Shown one piece after another: positions 18,094 through 27,791 of a stretch of DNA of 64,000 nt. This stretch comes from Psychrobacter proteolyticus. Lineage in GTDB: Bacteria > Pseudomonadota > Gammaproteobacteria > Pseudomonadales > Moraxellaceae. The stretch spans positions 26,365-90,364 of the forward strand of contig NZ_QLKS01000007.1 in NCBI RefSeq assembly GCF_003350005.1, given 5' to 3'. The position numbers and the translations under genes were made by a program. Positions within the stretch are counted from its first letter, which is position 1; every line of letters begins with the position of its first letter. The notes under the pieces were generated by a model. The model saw only the letters and a list, made by a program, of their open reading frames with translations. It was not told where the DNA came from and did not search any database.

Positions 18094-19170
18094 ATGACTG
18101 TTTCCCTTACTTCTAGCACTACCTCTACTGGCGTTATCCCTTCTAACTTTGTCTCTTTTCAAAGCACTGAGCAATTCCATGGTGCTGTGCGTGCCCAATT
18201 AGCGCAAGATATCGAGGTCTTGTTTGCTTATGCCAAGCTGCCTAGCCCACTGGTAGATGCCTGCCGTTACGTAATGACGGGTCAAGGTAAACTGGTACGC
18301 CCACTGATGGTTGCCAGCGCTTTTGCCAGTATTAATAGCAGCAATAATGCACGTACAGACGAGCCTAATGACGATATCGATACTATCGATGCTGATCTGG
18401 ACGCGCTACTAGAAAACGACTCAGACTATGATATGTCGCGCCGTGCCGCATTGGCGGTAGAGCTGCTGCATACTTATTCGTTGGTGCATGATGATTTGCC
18501 CTGTATGGACGATGATGAGCTACGCCGTGGGCAACCGACTGCGCATATCGCCTTTGATGAAGCGACGGCTCTGCTGGCAGGAGATGTATTGCAGACGCTA
18601 GCCTTTGAAGTATTAACCGCAGAGATGCCAACCTTTGCGCCATTTGATACAAATATTGCAAGTCAGCTCATGGCAATATTTGCGCCGCGCGCCAGACGCA
18701 TGGTGTCGGGTCAAATGTTAGACCTCAATGCCGAAGCCAGTGTCAGTATCGCGCAGGATGATTTGGAAGCCATTCACCGTGATAAGACAGGCGCGTTGAT
18801 TGAAGCAGCGATGCTCATGGGCGGTGTCTGTGCTGGTGCAACGGCTCCGCAGCGCATGGCACTACAAGAGTGCGCCCAACATATCGGTCTCGCCTTTCAA
18901 GTCCAAGACGATGTGCTAGACGTCACGATGACGACTGATACACTTGGTAAGCCTGCAGGTAGCGATGAAAAACTAGACAAATCTACCTACGTAAAACTGA
19001 TGGGTGTCGATAATGCCACCAGTTATACGCAATCGCTATTTAGTGACGGACGCGCAGCCATTTCTCATGAACTAAATAGTCGTGAGCTTAACGACAATGA
19101 AGATGTTATTGGCACAGACAATGATGCGCTACTGGCACTGATTGAATGGCTCTGGTCACGTAAAAAATAG
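18094..19170 (+). CDS. ispA: Polyprenyl (farnesyl) diphosphate synthase
   Basis: A 358-residue class I isoprenyl synthase. The first aspartate-rich motif is HDDLPCMDDDELRRG (Asp133-Asp134), the short-chain FPP-type pattern with two residues between Asp clusters. The second is VQDDVLD. It condenses IPP with DMAPP or GPP in the cytoplasm to make farnesyl diphosphate. Relative to E. coli IspA it carries an extra acidic segment of about 30 residues (about 81-113), N/D/E-rich, between GKLVRPLMVASAFAS and the first Asp motif. The frame extends to 17998, but the family N-terminus fits the ATG at 18094. Confidence 0.92.
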   Translation: MTVSLTSSTTSTGVIPSNFVSFQSTEQFHGAVRAQLAQDIEVLFAYAKLPSPLVDACRYVMTGQGKLVRPLMVASAFASINSSNNARTDEPNDDIDTIDADLDALLENDSDYDMSRRAALAVELLHTYSLVHDDLPCMDDDELRRGQPTAHIAFDEATALLAGDVLQTLAFEVLTAEMPTFAPFDTNIASQLMAIFAPRARRMVSGQMLDLNAEASVSIAQDDLEAIHRDKTGALIEAAMLMGGVCAGATAPQRMALQECAQHIGLAFQVQDDVLDVTMTTDTLGKPAGSDEKLDKSTYVKLMGVDNATSYTQSLFSDGRAAISHELNSRELNDNEDVIGTDNDALLALIEWLWSRKK

Positions 19171-19241
19171 CTTGTCGAATAGCAGTCGAAAGCAGATATC
19201 GTAGTAAATTCCCTTACCCAAAACGGCAGTGAGTGGTCAAC

Positions 19242-20060
19242 ATGGACAGTTCCCCTACCCCGCGCATTTACCTCGGCACTGGCGGCTATAGCGACACCGA
19301 CTTGCTCGGTACGCTGTATCCCACTGGCACCAAAAAAACCGATTTCTTACGTGAATACGCCAAACAATACGGCGCAGTCGAAATCAACAGCACATTTTAT
19401 GCGCCCATCGGACAAAAAGCCTTTGCTGGGATGGTTGATAAAGCTTATACACAGGCAGACAGTCAGTTGAAGTTCGCCGTCAAGCTGCACCAAGACTTTA
19501 CTCATGCACGCAAAGGCACGCCCGAGCACGCACAGGCATTTCTAAACGCCTTATCTCCACTTATCGAAGCAAATGCTTTAGCGCCATTATTGCTCCAATT
19601 CCCACACGGCTTTGATCGTACTCGCGAGCATCGACTCTATTTGGCCAATCTCGTCAGTTGGTTTCAAGACTATCCACTCGCCATTGAGTTTCGTCATAAC
19701 GGCTGGCATACCCCGCAAGTGGTCGATAGCTTTCGGCAGCAAGAACTCATTTGGTGTAGCGTCGATTATCCCAAGGTTAGCGGACTGCCACCATCACGAT
19801 TGATATTCACTGAACGCACTGGCTATCTTCGGATGCACGGTAATAACCTAAACTGGTGGGATGCGATGAGTGCGGCTGACCGTCATGACTATCGCTATAG
19901 TGAGGTGGAGATGCAGGACTGGGCGCAAGCGATTGCCAATCAGCGACAGCATTTTGATACGCTCTATATTTTCTTTCAAAACACCGTCAACGCCCATGCT
20001 TATTATAATATCGCGATGCTGCGAGAAGCGTTGAGTAAGTTTGGGTTTGAGGTGTTATAG
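19242..20060 (+). CDS. DUF72 (YecE family) protein
   Basis: About 272 residues. The opening IYLGTGGYSD and EYAKQYGAVEINSTFY, then FAVKLHQDFTH, LLLQFPHGF, LAIEFRHNGW and YLRMHGNN, are the successive strand motifs of the DUF72 TIM-barrel family. The C-terminal FFQNTVNAHAYYNIAMLRE completes it. Molecular function is unknown, though the fold suggests a hydrolase or lyase on phosphorylated substrates. A GTG at 19233 is an alternative start three codons upstream. It precedes the HEPN-motif gene by 53 bases on the same strand and could be co-transcribed with it. Confidence 0.92.
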   Translation: MDSSPTPRIYLGTGGYSDTDLLGTLYPTGTKKTDFLREYAKQYGAVEINSTFYAPIGQKAFAGMVDKAYTQADSQLKFAVKLHQDFTHARKGTPEHAQAFLNALSPLIEANALAPLLLQFPHGFDRTREHRLYLANLVSWFQDYPLAIEFRHNGWHTPQVVDSFRQQELIWCSVDYPKVSGLPPSRLIFTERTGYLRMHGNNLNWWDAMSAADRHDYRYSEVEMQDWAQAIANQRQHFDTLYIFFQNTVNAHAYYNIAMLREALSKFGFEVL

Positions 20061-20113
20061 GCCTAATAATACAATAATATATAGTTGAAACATTAGTCTA
20101 AGGATTGAGAAAA

Positions 20114-21484
20114 ATGCCCCATCTACATGATATGGAAGAATTGATAAGTAGCATCGAAGACAATCAAGTTAAAGACTACATGAAAGAAGCTATGTCTTGT
20201 TATATGGCTAATGCGTATAGAGCTTGTATTGTACTAACATATTTAGCTCTTTTTGATGATATTGTTAAGAAACTCGGTGAGCTTGGTAAAGTAAATAAAA
20301 AAGCAAAAAGAATATATGATGAAGCTCAAAATAAAATTCATGAACAAGACGTTTATGAGAACTACTTAATTGAGCAACTAGCTTCAAACTCACTAATTCC
20401 TAAGCTCGACACTAGTTTTCTTAATATTCTTCGACAGCTTAGAAATAAGTCAGCTCATCCGTCTGGGCATAGTGCCTCAGCAGAAGAAGCTAGATTTGTA
20501 TTCTATGAATCTATAAATCGTTTTTTATCTAAGCCTATACTTACAACCACTCAGTTGGTAGACGATATTTTAGCTCGCTTAGATGACAAACATTTTTTCC
20601 CATCAATGAATATAAGAAAAATATCTGATATCGTAAAAAAAGAAATATTGAATATTCATCACGAAACATTTCCGTACATTGTTAATAAACTTTTAGAAAA
20701 ACACTTAAATTCTAGCTCTGAAGTCAAGAAGAATGCTGGTTTTTTCTTAACTGGACTTGCCTATCTGAAAGATGACAAATCATCAAATTGCTTGAGAAAA
20801 TATGTCATAGATTCGAAATGTTCAGACTCAAAATGCTCACACCTGATACTACGAATAATATCAGCTAACGGTTCTCTGTTATTAAACTTAGAACCAGTTA
20901 CTTATGATAGATTAAAATCCGTTATTTCAGAAAAAATAGAAAATATAGGTTTGACTGATAATGATTCGAAATTCTCTCATCCATCTATAGTGTTAAGCTC
21001 TATATTAAGAAGTTGCGGTGAAGACTTTATAATTACTCATTTCAAAAGTCAATTGACTCAACTCCTCCGAAAGAATATTTTTAGTCTCAGTTTCATCGCG
21101 CATATGTCCAACCATCCTAAAATAATAAAAATCTATTTAAGAGAAGCTGTTAAAAAAGCTGGGTCACTAGATTTCGATAAAGCAAACCACTTTTCTAGTA
21201 ATATATTTGACATTGATAACTATCTAGCAGAATCGTTATCAGGTTCACAAGCTTTTTTAGTTATAGCTAATATATCTAAGGCAGCTGATAATGGCGCATA
21301 CGAAGCAAAAGCACTACGAGCCTCTAACTTTTCTTCAATTCCCGAACTAAAGGAAATTATTGTTAAATATATCGAGTCTAACAAAGCAGAAGCTAAATCC
21401 ATTTATGAAAGAGTTGCAGGAGATGATGAAGGCTTCGACATTCTAATAAGTAAATTTCCTTCAACACAAATAGATATTATCTAG
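20114..21484 (+). CDS. AT-rich HEPN-motif protein, unknown function
   Basis: A 456-residue protein that I do not recognise as a named family. The N-terminal 120 residues are helical, with AYRACIVLTYLALFDDIV followed at 110-115 by RNKSAH, an R-N-x(3)-H motif like the catalytic motif of HEPN ribonucleases. The remaining 300 residues look all-alpha, with short repeated helical pairs possibly HEAT-like, and no transmembrane segment. Base composition and codon use are distinctly AT-richer than the flanking DUF72 and sodB genes, a sign of transfer. AAGGA lies 9 bases before the ATG; a TTG at 20105 is less likely. It ends at a terminator shared with sodB. Confidence 0.78.
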   Translation: MPHLHDMEELISSIEDNQVKDYMKEAMSCYMANAYRACIVLTYLALFDDIVKKLGELGKVNKKAKRIYDEAQNKIHEQDVYENYLIEQLASNSLIPKLDTSFLNILRQLRNKSAHPSGHSASAEEARFVFYESINRFLSKPILTTTQLVDDILARLDDKHFFPSMNIRKISDIVKKEILNIHHETFPYIVNKLLEKHLNSSSEVKKNAGFFLTGLAYLKDDKSSNCLRKYVIDSKCSDSKCSHLILRIISANGSLLLNLEPVTYDRLKSVISEKIENIGLTDNDSKFSHPSIVLSSILRSCGEDFIITHFKSQLTQLLRKNIFSLSFIAHMSNHPKIIKIYLREAVKKAGSLDFDKANHFSSNIFDIDNYLAESLSGSQAFLVIANISKAADNGAYEAKALRASNFSSIPELKEIIVKYIESNKAEAKSIYERVAGDDEGFDILISKFPSTQIDII

Positions 21485-21506
21485 CTCTAATAAAATATAT
21501 TAAACC

Positions 21507-21537
21507 AAAAAAAGGACACCTCACGGTGTCCTTTTTT
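21507..21537. terminator. Bidirectional intrinsic terminator
   Basis: A 13-bp stem AAAAAAGGACACC with its complement and a TCAC loop lies between the convergent HEPN-motif gene and sodB. Confidence 0.92.
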
Positions 21538-21564
21538 ATCAATCAAATACTTAGTCGTTAAAGC

Positions 21565-22194
21565 TTATGCTTCAACGCCAGCATCTTGACCTTTATATTT
21601 TGCGTTTGCGTAGTCCCAGTTCACTAGCTTGTCTAGGAACGTGTCAACATAGTCAGGACGACGGTTACGGTAGTCTACATAGTACGCGTGTTCCCATACA
21701 TCACAAGTCAATACAGCTACTTGGTCATGTGCAAGTGGAGTGTCAGCGTTAGCCGTTTTGGCGATTGACAATTTGCCACCGACTTTATCAGCAACTAGCC
21801 ATGCCCAACCTGAACCAAACTGAGTCAATGCTGCGTTTTTGAACTCTTCACGGAACTTGTCGTAGCTGCCGAAATCTTCTTCGATTTTTGCTTTTAGATC
21901 GCCAGTAGGTTCGCCGCCGCCGTTCGTTGGCGTCATGCAGTTCCAGTAGAACGTGTGGTTCCATACTTGAGCTGCTTGGTTGAACATACCTTGCTTGCTG
22001 TCATCTTTAGCAGTCGCTACGATGATTTCTGGCAAAGTTTTGTCTTCTAGACCAGAACCTGGCAACATGTCTTTTAGCTTGTTTACATAAGCAGCATGAT
22101 GCTTGTCATGATGATACTCTAGCGTTTCGGCACTGATATGTGGCTCTAGTGCGTCTTTTGCATATGGTAGGTCTGGTAAAGTAATGTTTGACAT
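21565..22194 (-). CDS. sodB: Superoxide dismutase [Fe]
   Basis: A 209-residue protein with all metal ligands: His28 in LEYHHDKHH, His in VWNHTFYW, and Asp and His in CDVWEHAYYVDY. FNQAAQVWNHTFYW with Gln in the active-site FNQAAQ and the AWLV segment favour the iron type over manganese, although substrate metal cannot be proven by sequence. It removes superoxide in the cytoplasm. It is monocistronic, with its promoter in the 552-base upstream gap. Confidence 0.95.
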   Translation of the reverse strand: MSNITLPDLPYAKDALEPHISAETLEYHHDKHHAAYVNKLKDMLPGSGLEDKTLPEIIVATAKDDSKQGMFNQAAQVWNHTFYWNCMTPTNGGGEPTGDLKAKIEEDFGSYDKFREEFKNAALTQFGSGWAWLVADKVGGKLSIAKTANADTPLAHDQVAVLTCDVWEHAYYVDYRNRRPDYVDTFLDKLVNWDYANAKYKGQDAGVEA

Positions 22195-22746
22195 AATTAT
22201 TTTATCCTTGCTGTTTAGCCGTTAGTTTATAAAAACTTGCTTATAGAAACTGAATTTTACGCTATTTTTACACCGCAAAAAACACTATAAAATAGCGGAC
22301 TAAATTGGCTGAGTTTATTGTTTGAAATGAACTTTATCGCTTGATACACGGTACTGCTCAATACAATATCACGTATCATTATGAATCCAAAATTAACCTA
22401 GCGGTTACTTATTGCTATTATTCTTCGCCAAAAAGCCAAGTGTCTGACTTTATAGACTTTTATTAACTTAGTATTCACAAGCTATAAGATATAATTCACT
22501 GTAGCTTGGTATCTATTATAGCAATAGTGACCAATAATATCAGTTACCAAATGTTATAACCCGTACAATCTGTATAGCGATTGGTTATTTATTAAGCAGT
22601 AACTGCATTCACTCCAAACTCATGCGTTATCATTGTTAGTATAACTACTTCAATCGACAAACAATTTATCGATTAGCACTGCAGAAGATAAATAAAGCCT
22701 ACTCGAATAATAGCTTTTCATCATCTTTATATAACGGACTGACTCT
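22195..22746. other. Intergenic region between divergent sodB and rdgB
   Basis: These 552 AT-rich bases contain no ORF, hairpin or operator that I can support. They presumably hold the promoters of the two genes. Confidence 0.5.
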
Positions 22747-23400
22747 ATGAGCACCACTGATACCTCGTTAACTGCTACCCATCCGACATCTGGCAACCAA
22801 TGGGTACTGGCCAGTAACAATAAAGGCAAATTGGCTGAGTTTAAACGGCTATTTGCCGAAGCGAACTTGGACGTGACGATTGTCCCGCAAGGTCAGCTCG
22901 ATATTGAAGACGCCATCGAGGATGGTTTAAGCTTTGTAGAAAACGCCATTATCAAAGCCCGTCATGCGAGCCGTATCAGTGGACTGCCTGCGATTGCTGA
23001 TGATTCAGGACTGTGCGTGCCTGCACTAGGTAATGCGCCAGGTATCTACTCTGCTCGCTATGCTGGTGAGCACGGCAACGATAGTAAAAATAACGCCAAG
23101 CTCATCGCCGACTTGCAGCCTATCCGCGCAGAGAAGCCAGATACTCCGATCAAAGGTATGTTCGTTTGCGTACTGGCAATGGTGCGTCATGCTGATGATC
23201 CGCTACCGATTGTCGCCCAAGGATTATGGCATGGCGAAATTTTGGATACGTTACATGGTGACGGTGGTTTTGGCTATGATCCACTGTTTTGGTTACCTGA
23301 TTTGCAAGCCAGTGCAGCTAGTCTGAGCGCTGCTGATAAAAACAGCATCAGTCATCGTGGTCAGGCAATCCAGCAGCTATTGGCGCAGCTACCTTTATAA
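22747..23400 (+). CDS. rdgB: XTP/dITP pyrophosphatase (HAM1 family)
   Basis: A 217-residue enzyme. VLASNNKGKLAEF is the substrate-binding opening, GLSFVENAIIKARHA and ADDSGLCVPALG the metal and base-binding blocks, and GGFGYDPLF and ISHRGQAI complete the HAM1 signature. It hydrolyses non-canonical purine nucleoside triphosphates (dITP, XTP) to monophosphates, keeping them out of DNA. An N-terminal tail of about 15 residues, Thr/Ser-rich, precedes the fold. It is followed by a 534-base gap before tig. Confidence 0.96.
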   Translation: MSTTDTSLTATHPTSGNQWVLASNNKGKLAEFKRLFAEANLDVTIVPQGQLDIEDAIEDGLSFVENAIIKARHASRISGLPAIADDSGLCVPALGNAPGIYSARYAGEHGNDSKNNAKLIADLQPIRAEKPDTPIKGMFVCVLAMVRHADDPLPIVAQGLWHGEILDTLHGDGGFGYDPLFWLPDLQASAASLSAADKNSISHRGQAIQQLLAQLPL

Positions 23401-23634
23401 GTACCTTATAGCTGTTCTATTTATAACTATCTACAAGTGCACTTGATACTCATAATACGTTTACAACCTTATCGCTGTTTCTTGTCCGTTATCTTATTTA
23501 TTGATTATCAACATGGTCAAATCTTTATATAAAATTAAGCCATACAAGAGCAAGCAACATAAGGAAACATGCCATCAAAGAGATAATTTTTACTTTAATA
23601 AACAGATAGATTATACTGTTCTACTTTTAAAATT

Positions 23635-23664
23635 TTGTTGAAATCCGTTATTTGGCTGTATAAT
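23635..23664 (+). promoter_or_regulatory. Putative sigma-70 promoter for tig
   Basis: TTGTTG (23635-23640), an 18-base spacer, and a perfect TATAAT (23659-23664). It lies 270 bases upstream of tig and is the best promoter match in the rdgB-tig gap. Confidence 0.5.
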
Positions 23665-23682
23665 TCACCAAAAAGCGTTATT

Positions 23683-23877
23683 ATGCGGTGCATTAACGGT
23701 TTATTATCGATATTTGATAGCATGGACAACCTCAGCAGGTTCACCTTTTGGTATCAGCGGCGATTGCTACTGGCACTGAATTTGACGTTGTGCGCTATCG
23801 CTATCCCCTATTTATTTCAACGGCAGCCCGTCGTACATGCCCGTAATTTGAGGCGCGGTCTGTCTATTACAATTTAA
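23683..23877 (+). CDS. Possible small membrane protein upstream of tig
   Basis: A short frame (64 codons from the ATG at 23683, or 51 from the ATG at 23722) lying just after the putative promoter. It contains one hydrophobic helix (LLLALNLTLCAIAIPYLF) flanked by basic residues (YQRR before, RNLRRG after), the layout of single-pass small membrane proteins. No good ribosome site precedes either ATG, and I know no homologue, so it may be a chance ORF in the tig leader. Confidence 0.25.
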   Translation: MRCINGLLSIFDSMDNLSRFTFWYQRRLLLALNLTLCAIAIPYLFQRQPVVHARNLRRGLSITI

Positions 23878-23934
23878 CCCTAAGTACTATTTCATTAATC
23901 AAACGTACTACTTAATCCTAAAGGTGTAATTAAC

Positions 23935-25278
23935 ATGGCTACAGATTTACAAGTCACAACCAACAAGCTATCTAATAAAGAAACCCAGCTAACGGTTAAA
24001 GTGCCCGTTGAAAAAATTCAAAACAAAGTTGAAGGCCGTATTCGCCAAGTTGCGAAAACTGCCAAGATTGACGGTTTCCGTAAAGGTAACGTCCCTATGT
24101 CACACATCCGCTCTCAGTACGGTGCTGGCATTCAACAAGAAGTTATCAACGATGTCATCCGTGATACTGTATTTGAAGCGATCAAATCTGAAGACATCCG
24201 CGCTGTTGGCATGCCTAACATCGACGACGTAAAACTTGAAGACGATTTCTTGGTATATCAAGCCACTGTTGAAATCTTCCCAGAAGTTGACGTACAAGGT
24301 ATTGATGAGATCGAAGTTGAGCGTCACACTGCACAAGTGAGTGAAGAAGACGTTGACACTATGATCGAAAACCTACAAAAGCAACGTGAAGAATTCGTTG
24401 AGAAAAAGGGCATGGCTGCAAAAGACAACCAAGTGACTTTTGACTTTGAAGGCTCTATCGACGGCGAAAAATTCGAAGGCGGCTCTGCTGAAGACTTCAA
24501 ATTGGTTATCGGTAGCAACCAAATGATTCCAGGTTTTGAAGCTGGTATCAAAGGCATGAAAGCTGGCGAAGAAAAAATCATCGACGTGACTTTCCCAGAA
24601 GATTACCAAGCTGAAAACTTAGCTGGTAAAGAAGCTCAGTTCAAAATCAACGTAAAATTGGTTGAAAAATCTAAGCTACCTGAAATCAACGAAGAGTTCC
24701 TTGAGCTATTCGGCGTAAAAGAAGGCGGCGTTGAGAAGTTGAAAGAAGACGTACGCAAAAACATGGAACGCGAAATCAAAAACGCTGCGCGTAGCCAAGT
24801 TAAGCAAGCGACTTTTGACGCATTGCTAGAAAAGAACGAGTTTGACGTGCCAAACGCTATGCTAGAGCAAGAAATCGAGCGTCAACGCAACATGATGATG
24901 CAACGTTTCTCTCAGCAGTTCGGCGCAAATGCTGATAGCTTCGATAAAGACATGCTGCCAAATGAGCTATTTGAAGAGCAAGCACTACGTGCTGCCCGTC
25001 TTGGCATCATCGTTGCCCGTGTTATCGATACTAAAGGCCTAGAAGTAGATCAAGAGCGTGTAGAAACCTTCATCAAAGAAGCCGCTGAAAACTACGAAGA
25101 TCCAGCAGAAGTTATCGAGTACTACACCAATGACAAGCAGCAGCGCGCTAACATTGAGTCTGTAGTACTAGAAGACCAAGTAGTAGATTACTTGATCGAA
25201 CAAGGTAAAGTAACTGACAAAGAAGTTAGCTACCAAGACTTGCTAGCCGCTCAGCAACAACAGCAGCAAGCAATGTAA
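23935..25278 (+). CDS. tig: Trigger factor
   Basis: A 447-residue ribosome-associated chaperone of normal length. The ribosome-docking loop GFRKGNVP lies at about residues 43-50. The FKBP-type prolyl isomerase domain spans about 150-245 ([36 protein letters not shown]), and the helical C-terminal chaperone domain ends in a Gln-rich tail. It shields nascent chains at the exit tunnel. AAAGGTG precedes the ATG. The usual downstream neighbours clpP and clpX are 8 kb away, beyond the urease locus. Confidence 0.98.
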   Translation: MATDLQVTTNKLSNKETQLTVKVPVEKIQNKVEGRIRQVAKTAKIDGFRKGNVPMSHIRSQYGAGIQQEVINDVIRDTVFEAIKSEDIRAVGMPNIDDVKLEDDFLVYQATVEIFPEVDVQGIDEIEVERHTAQVSEEDVDTMIENLQKQREEFVEKKGMAAKDNQVTFDFEGSIDGEKFEGGSAEDFKLVIGSNQMIPGFEAGIKGMKAGEEKIIDVTFPEDYQAENLAGKEAQFKINVKLVEKSKLPEINEEFLELFGVKEGGVEKLKEDVRKNMEREIKNAARSQVKQATFDALLEKNEFDVPNAMLEQEIERQRNMMMQRFSQQFGANADSFDKDMLPNELFEEQALRAARLGIIVARVIDTKGLEVDQERVETFIKEAAENYEDPAEVIEYYTNDKQQRANIESVVLEDQVVDYLIEQGKVTDKEVSYQDLLAAQQQQQQAM

Positions 25279-25329
25279 TTGATACAACAAGCTGTCTTTT
25301 TAGATATGCTGTAGTCGGTTATCAAAACT

Positions 25330-25369
25330 AAAATGCGCCCCCGACCTTTTGATCGGGGGCGCATTTTTT
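25330..25369 (+). terminator. Strong intrinsic terminator after tig
   Basis: A GC-rich 15-bp stem (AAAATGCGCCCCCGA and its complement) has an 8-base loop, followed by T-run. On the minus strand it could also stop the urease operon, with a shorter T-run. Confidence 0.93.
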
Positions 25370-25446
25370 ATGGCGTTCGTTAACTAGATAAAATCAGCCA
25401 CAACTATCGAACCTATAAACATCGTACTCGTACTATAAAGCGCGCC

Positions 25447-26199
25447 TTACACCAAAACAGGCGCAAATACGGCGCTCAATCCTAGCAACACCAACCCGCG
25501 CTGTAACCATAAGCTATCACTAAAGCGTTGCTGCAACTGCTGACTAACCAGCGTACCAACTGCATATAGTGCTAGCATCGTGACCATCATCCCTGCATAA
25601 AATCCTAGCTGACCACTCACGCCAGCATTTTCTGGTACTTCCAGCGCATGTGCCAACCCATGAAAGACGGCCAAACCACCAAAACCAAACAATGACAACT
25701 GCTGAATGCTTGGCGTGCGTGCTGTATGGGTCTGAGCAGAGAATACCTCTTGTCTACTTTTACCACTCATTAAAATCATCGCTAATACGACCACCGACAG
25801 TGATATGGCCACTTCAATCAGTCCAGATGATGCAGCAAATGCAATACCGCCAATCAGCACGCCAGCCGTGCCCAATATTGCACCCAATGACAATCCTGCT
25901 GTCAACGACATCATGCCTAAGCGCTGCTTTTGTAGCCCACAAAACAACATGCCCATGCCTACTGCCAAAAACAGATGATCAAGGCCAGTCACTGGATGCA
26001 TCAGTCCTGCTTGCAACGTGCCTAAAAACGATGATGCTTGCGTGGTAGTCGAATGAATATGCCCTGAATGCGCCTGCGCCAATGACGGTAGCATTAGTGA
26101 TGTCATCATCACAGCCGAACCAGACATGATATGACGAGCTGAGAGCACTTGTGAAAAGCGAGAGTTTTCGATGTGAAGACCTTTTGTACACTGTGTCAT
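25447..26199 (-). CDS. ureJ: HupE/UreJ family protein (nickel permease-like)
   Basis: A 250-residue integral membrane protein. After an N-terminal signal-like segment ending LAQAHSGHIHS, about six transmembrane helices follow. The family motif HPVTGLDHLFLAVGMG is in the first helix region and FHGLAHALE in a later one; these His/Asp residues are thought to bind Ni2+. It is the last gene of the urease operon, 50 bases after ureG, so a role in nickel supply for urease is likely. The exceptionally long N-terminus (about 40 residues before the cleavage region) may mean the real start is internal. Confidence 0.9.
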   Translation of the reverse strand: MTQCTKGLHIENSRFSQVLSARHIMSGSAVMMTSLMLPSLAQAHSGHIHSTTTQASSFLGTLQAGLMHPVTGLDHLFLAVGMGMLFCGLQKQRLGMMSLTAGLSLGAILGTAGVLIGGIAFAASSGLIEVAISLSVVVLAMILMSGKSRQEVFSAQTHTARTPSIQQLSLFGFGGLAVFHGLAHALEVPENAGVSGQLGFYAGMMVTMLALYAVGTLVSQQLQQRFSDSLWLQRGLVLLGLSAVFAPVLV

Positions 26200-26249
26200 G
26201 CGGTTTTTCCTTATTCTTTATATTTTAATGGTAAAAGCTCATCTGCTCT

Positions 26250-26939
26250 TTAGGCAAGCATGCCATGTTCTTTAATAAAGGCAATAATCTCGTCTAGCCC
26301 ATCACCTGTTTTCATATTGCTAAAGACAAAAGGTTTGTCACCACGCATTTTTTTGGCATCGCGTTCCATCACTTCCAGCGAAGCACCAACCATTGGTGCA
26401 AGGTCGGTTTTATTGATAATCAACAAATCAGACTTGGTAATGCCAGGGCCGCCCTTACGAGGTATCTTATCGCCTGCAGAGACATCAATGACGTACAAGG
26501 TCAAATCAGACAGCTCTGGGCTAAATGTCGCGGCTAGATTGTCGCCACCTGACTCAATGATAATCAACTCCAACCCTTCAAAAGTGGCTTGTAACTCAGC
26601 AATCGCAGTCAGATTAATAGAGGCATCTTCGCGGATAGCCGTATGTGGACAGCCACCCGTCTCTACACCGCGGATACGCTCAGCAGGCATGGCATCGTTA
26701 CGGGTCAGAAACTCTGAATCTTCTTTGGTATAGATGTCATTGGTCACGACTGCCATATTGACCGTATCACGCAGGTTTTGGCATAGTCTTAATGTCAAAG
26801 CAGTCTTACCACTACCAACTGGCCCACCAATACCAAGGCGTAAGCACGATAAGGCAGAAGACGGTTTCTGGCTATCACTATCAGTTTGTACGTCTGATGC
26901 AGCGTGAGAATTTTTTGATTTAAGCGGAGTTAGAGACAT
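26250..26939 (-). CDS. ureG: Urease accessory GTPase UreG
   Basis: A 229-residue SIMIBI-class GTPase. The P-loop [11 protein letters not shown] lies at about residues 38-48, the CPH metal-binding motif is in [12 protein letters not shown], and the NKTD guanine motif in INKTDLAP. It couples GTP hydrolysis to nickel insertion with UreE, UreF and UreD. The first 30 residues are a Ser/Asp/Lys-rich extension absent from the short UreG of enterobacteria. It lies 57 bases after ureF and 50 before ureJ. Confidence 0.97.
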   Translation of the reverse strand: MSLTPLKSKNSHAASDVQTDSDSQKPSSALSCLRLGIGGPVGSGKTALTLRLCQNLRDTVNMAVVTNDIYTKEDSEFLTRNDAMPAERIRGVETGGCPHTAIREDASINLTAIAELQATFEGLELIIIESGGDNLAATFSPELSDLTLYVIDVSAGDKIPRKGGPGITKSDLLIINKTDLAPMVGASLEVMERDAKKMRGDKPFVFSNMKTGDGLDEIIAFIKEHGMLA

Positions 26940-26996
26940 ATTAATTTCCTAAAACAGTTTGTATATTAATAAGTATAAATAGAAATAAAGGTACAG

Positions 26997-27791
26997 TTAT
27001 GAGCGGAACAACCGACTGTATTGCTCCTCATGCATACTCGAGAGAATAGCCAAATTGGGTAAATTATTCGAGATATTAAGCGATTCATAGAGGTCTTGGC
27101 ATAGCTGCTGACAGTCCGACTCTTCACTATTACCTAAAGTATTGGACGTGTTTGTCGACATAACTAGAGCATCAAAGGCCTGTTGTACATCATCGCTTAG
27201 AGCATCAACCTGAGCACCCAAATCGCTTTGTAATTGCCACAGAATACGCTGACCTGCCATTTGTCCTAGCGGCACTGTCTTCACAGCGGCGAGCACCATA
27301 TTCTCTAATTGCGCAAATCCATAAGTAGTCATTGACTGCGCTAATGGTAGTTGCCAATGCTGAGCAATATGTGCAAATAGCGGTAAGTAACCATCTTCAG
27401 GTATTTCGGCCGGTATGCCAAGACTCAATACTTCGTTGAGCCAAGACACCATCGCCTGTGCCAACTGCTGCGACTCCAGTACAAACTCTTTACTCTCGAG
27501 ACCAGCATGATAGTCGTGTGCTAGATTTGCCGCTAGTGCTTCATGACCTTGGCTGAGCGCGCACATTATCAGCCCTAATACAGGTAGCTCGTAGCCAATC
27601 ACTGCAAGCGCTAGGTAGTCTTGCATAAATACAAGTGTACTGGCTTCATCAGAGACAACCCCTGATTCAATCGCTGACTCCACACCTTGCGAATAGGTAT
27701 AGCTACCAATCGGCAAATTGCTCGATGCCAGCATCAGTAGCTGTCCAAGTTGGGCAGACTGAGTAGGTTGAGCACTGGTATCAACCATCAT
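26997..27791 (-). CDS. ureF: Urease accessory protein UreF
   Basis: A 264-residue all-helical protein. LMLASSNLPIGSYTYSQGVE is the characteristic UreF opening, and TTYGFAQLENMV and GQMAGQRILWQLQ are later conserved blocks. UreF bridges UreD and UreG in the urease activation complex. Near residues 210-230 there is an S/N/E-rich insertion (STNTSNTLGNSEESD). Its start overlaps the end of ureE by 11 bases, so the two are translationally coupled. Confidence 0.94.
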   Translation of the reverse strand: MMVDTSAQPTQSAQLGQLLMLASSNLPIGSYTYSQGVESAIESGVVSDEASTLVFMQDYLALAVIGYELPVLGLIMCALSQGHEALAANLAHDYHAGLESKEFVLESQQLAQAMVSWLNEVLSLGIPAEIPEDGYLPLFAHIAQHWQLPLAQSMTTYGFAQLENMVLAAVKTVPLGQMAGQRILWQLQSDLGAQVDALSDDVQQAFDALVMSTNTSNTLGNSEESDCQQLCQDLYESLNISNNLPNLAILSSMHEEQYSRLFRS

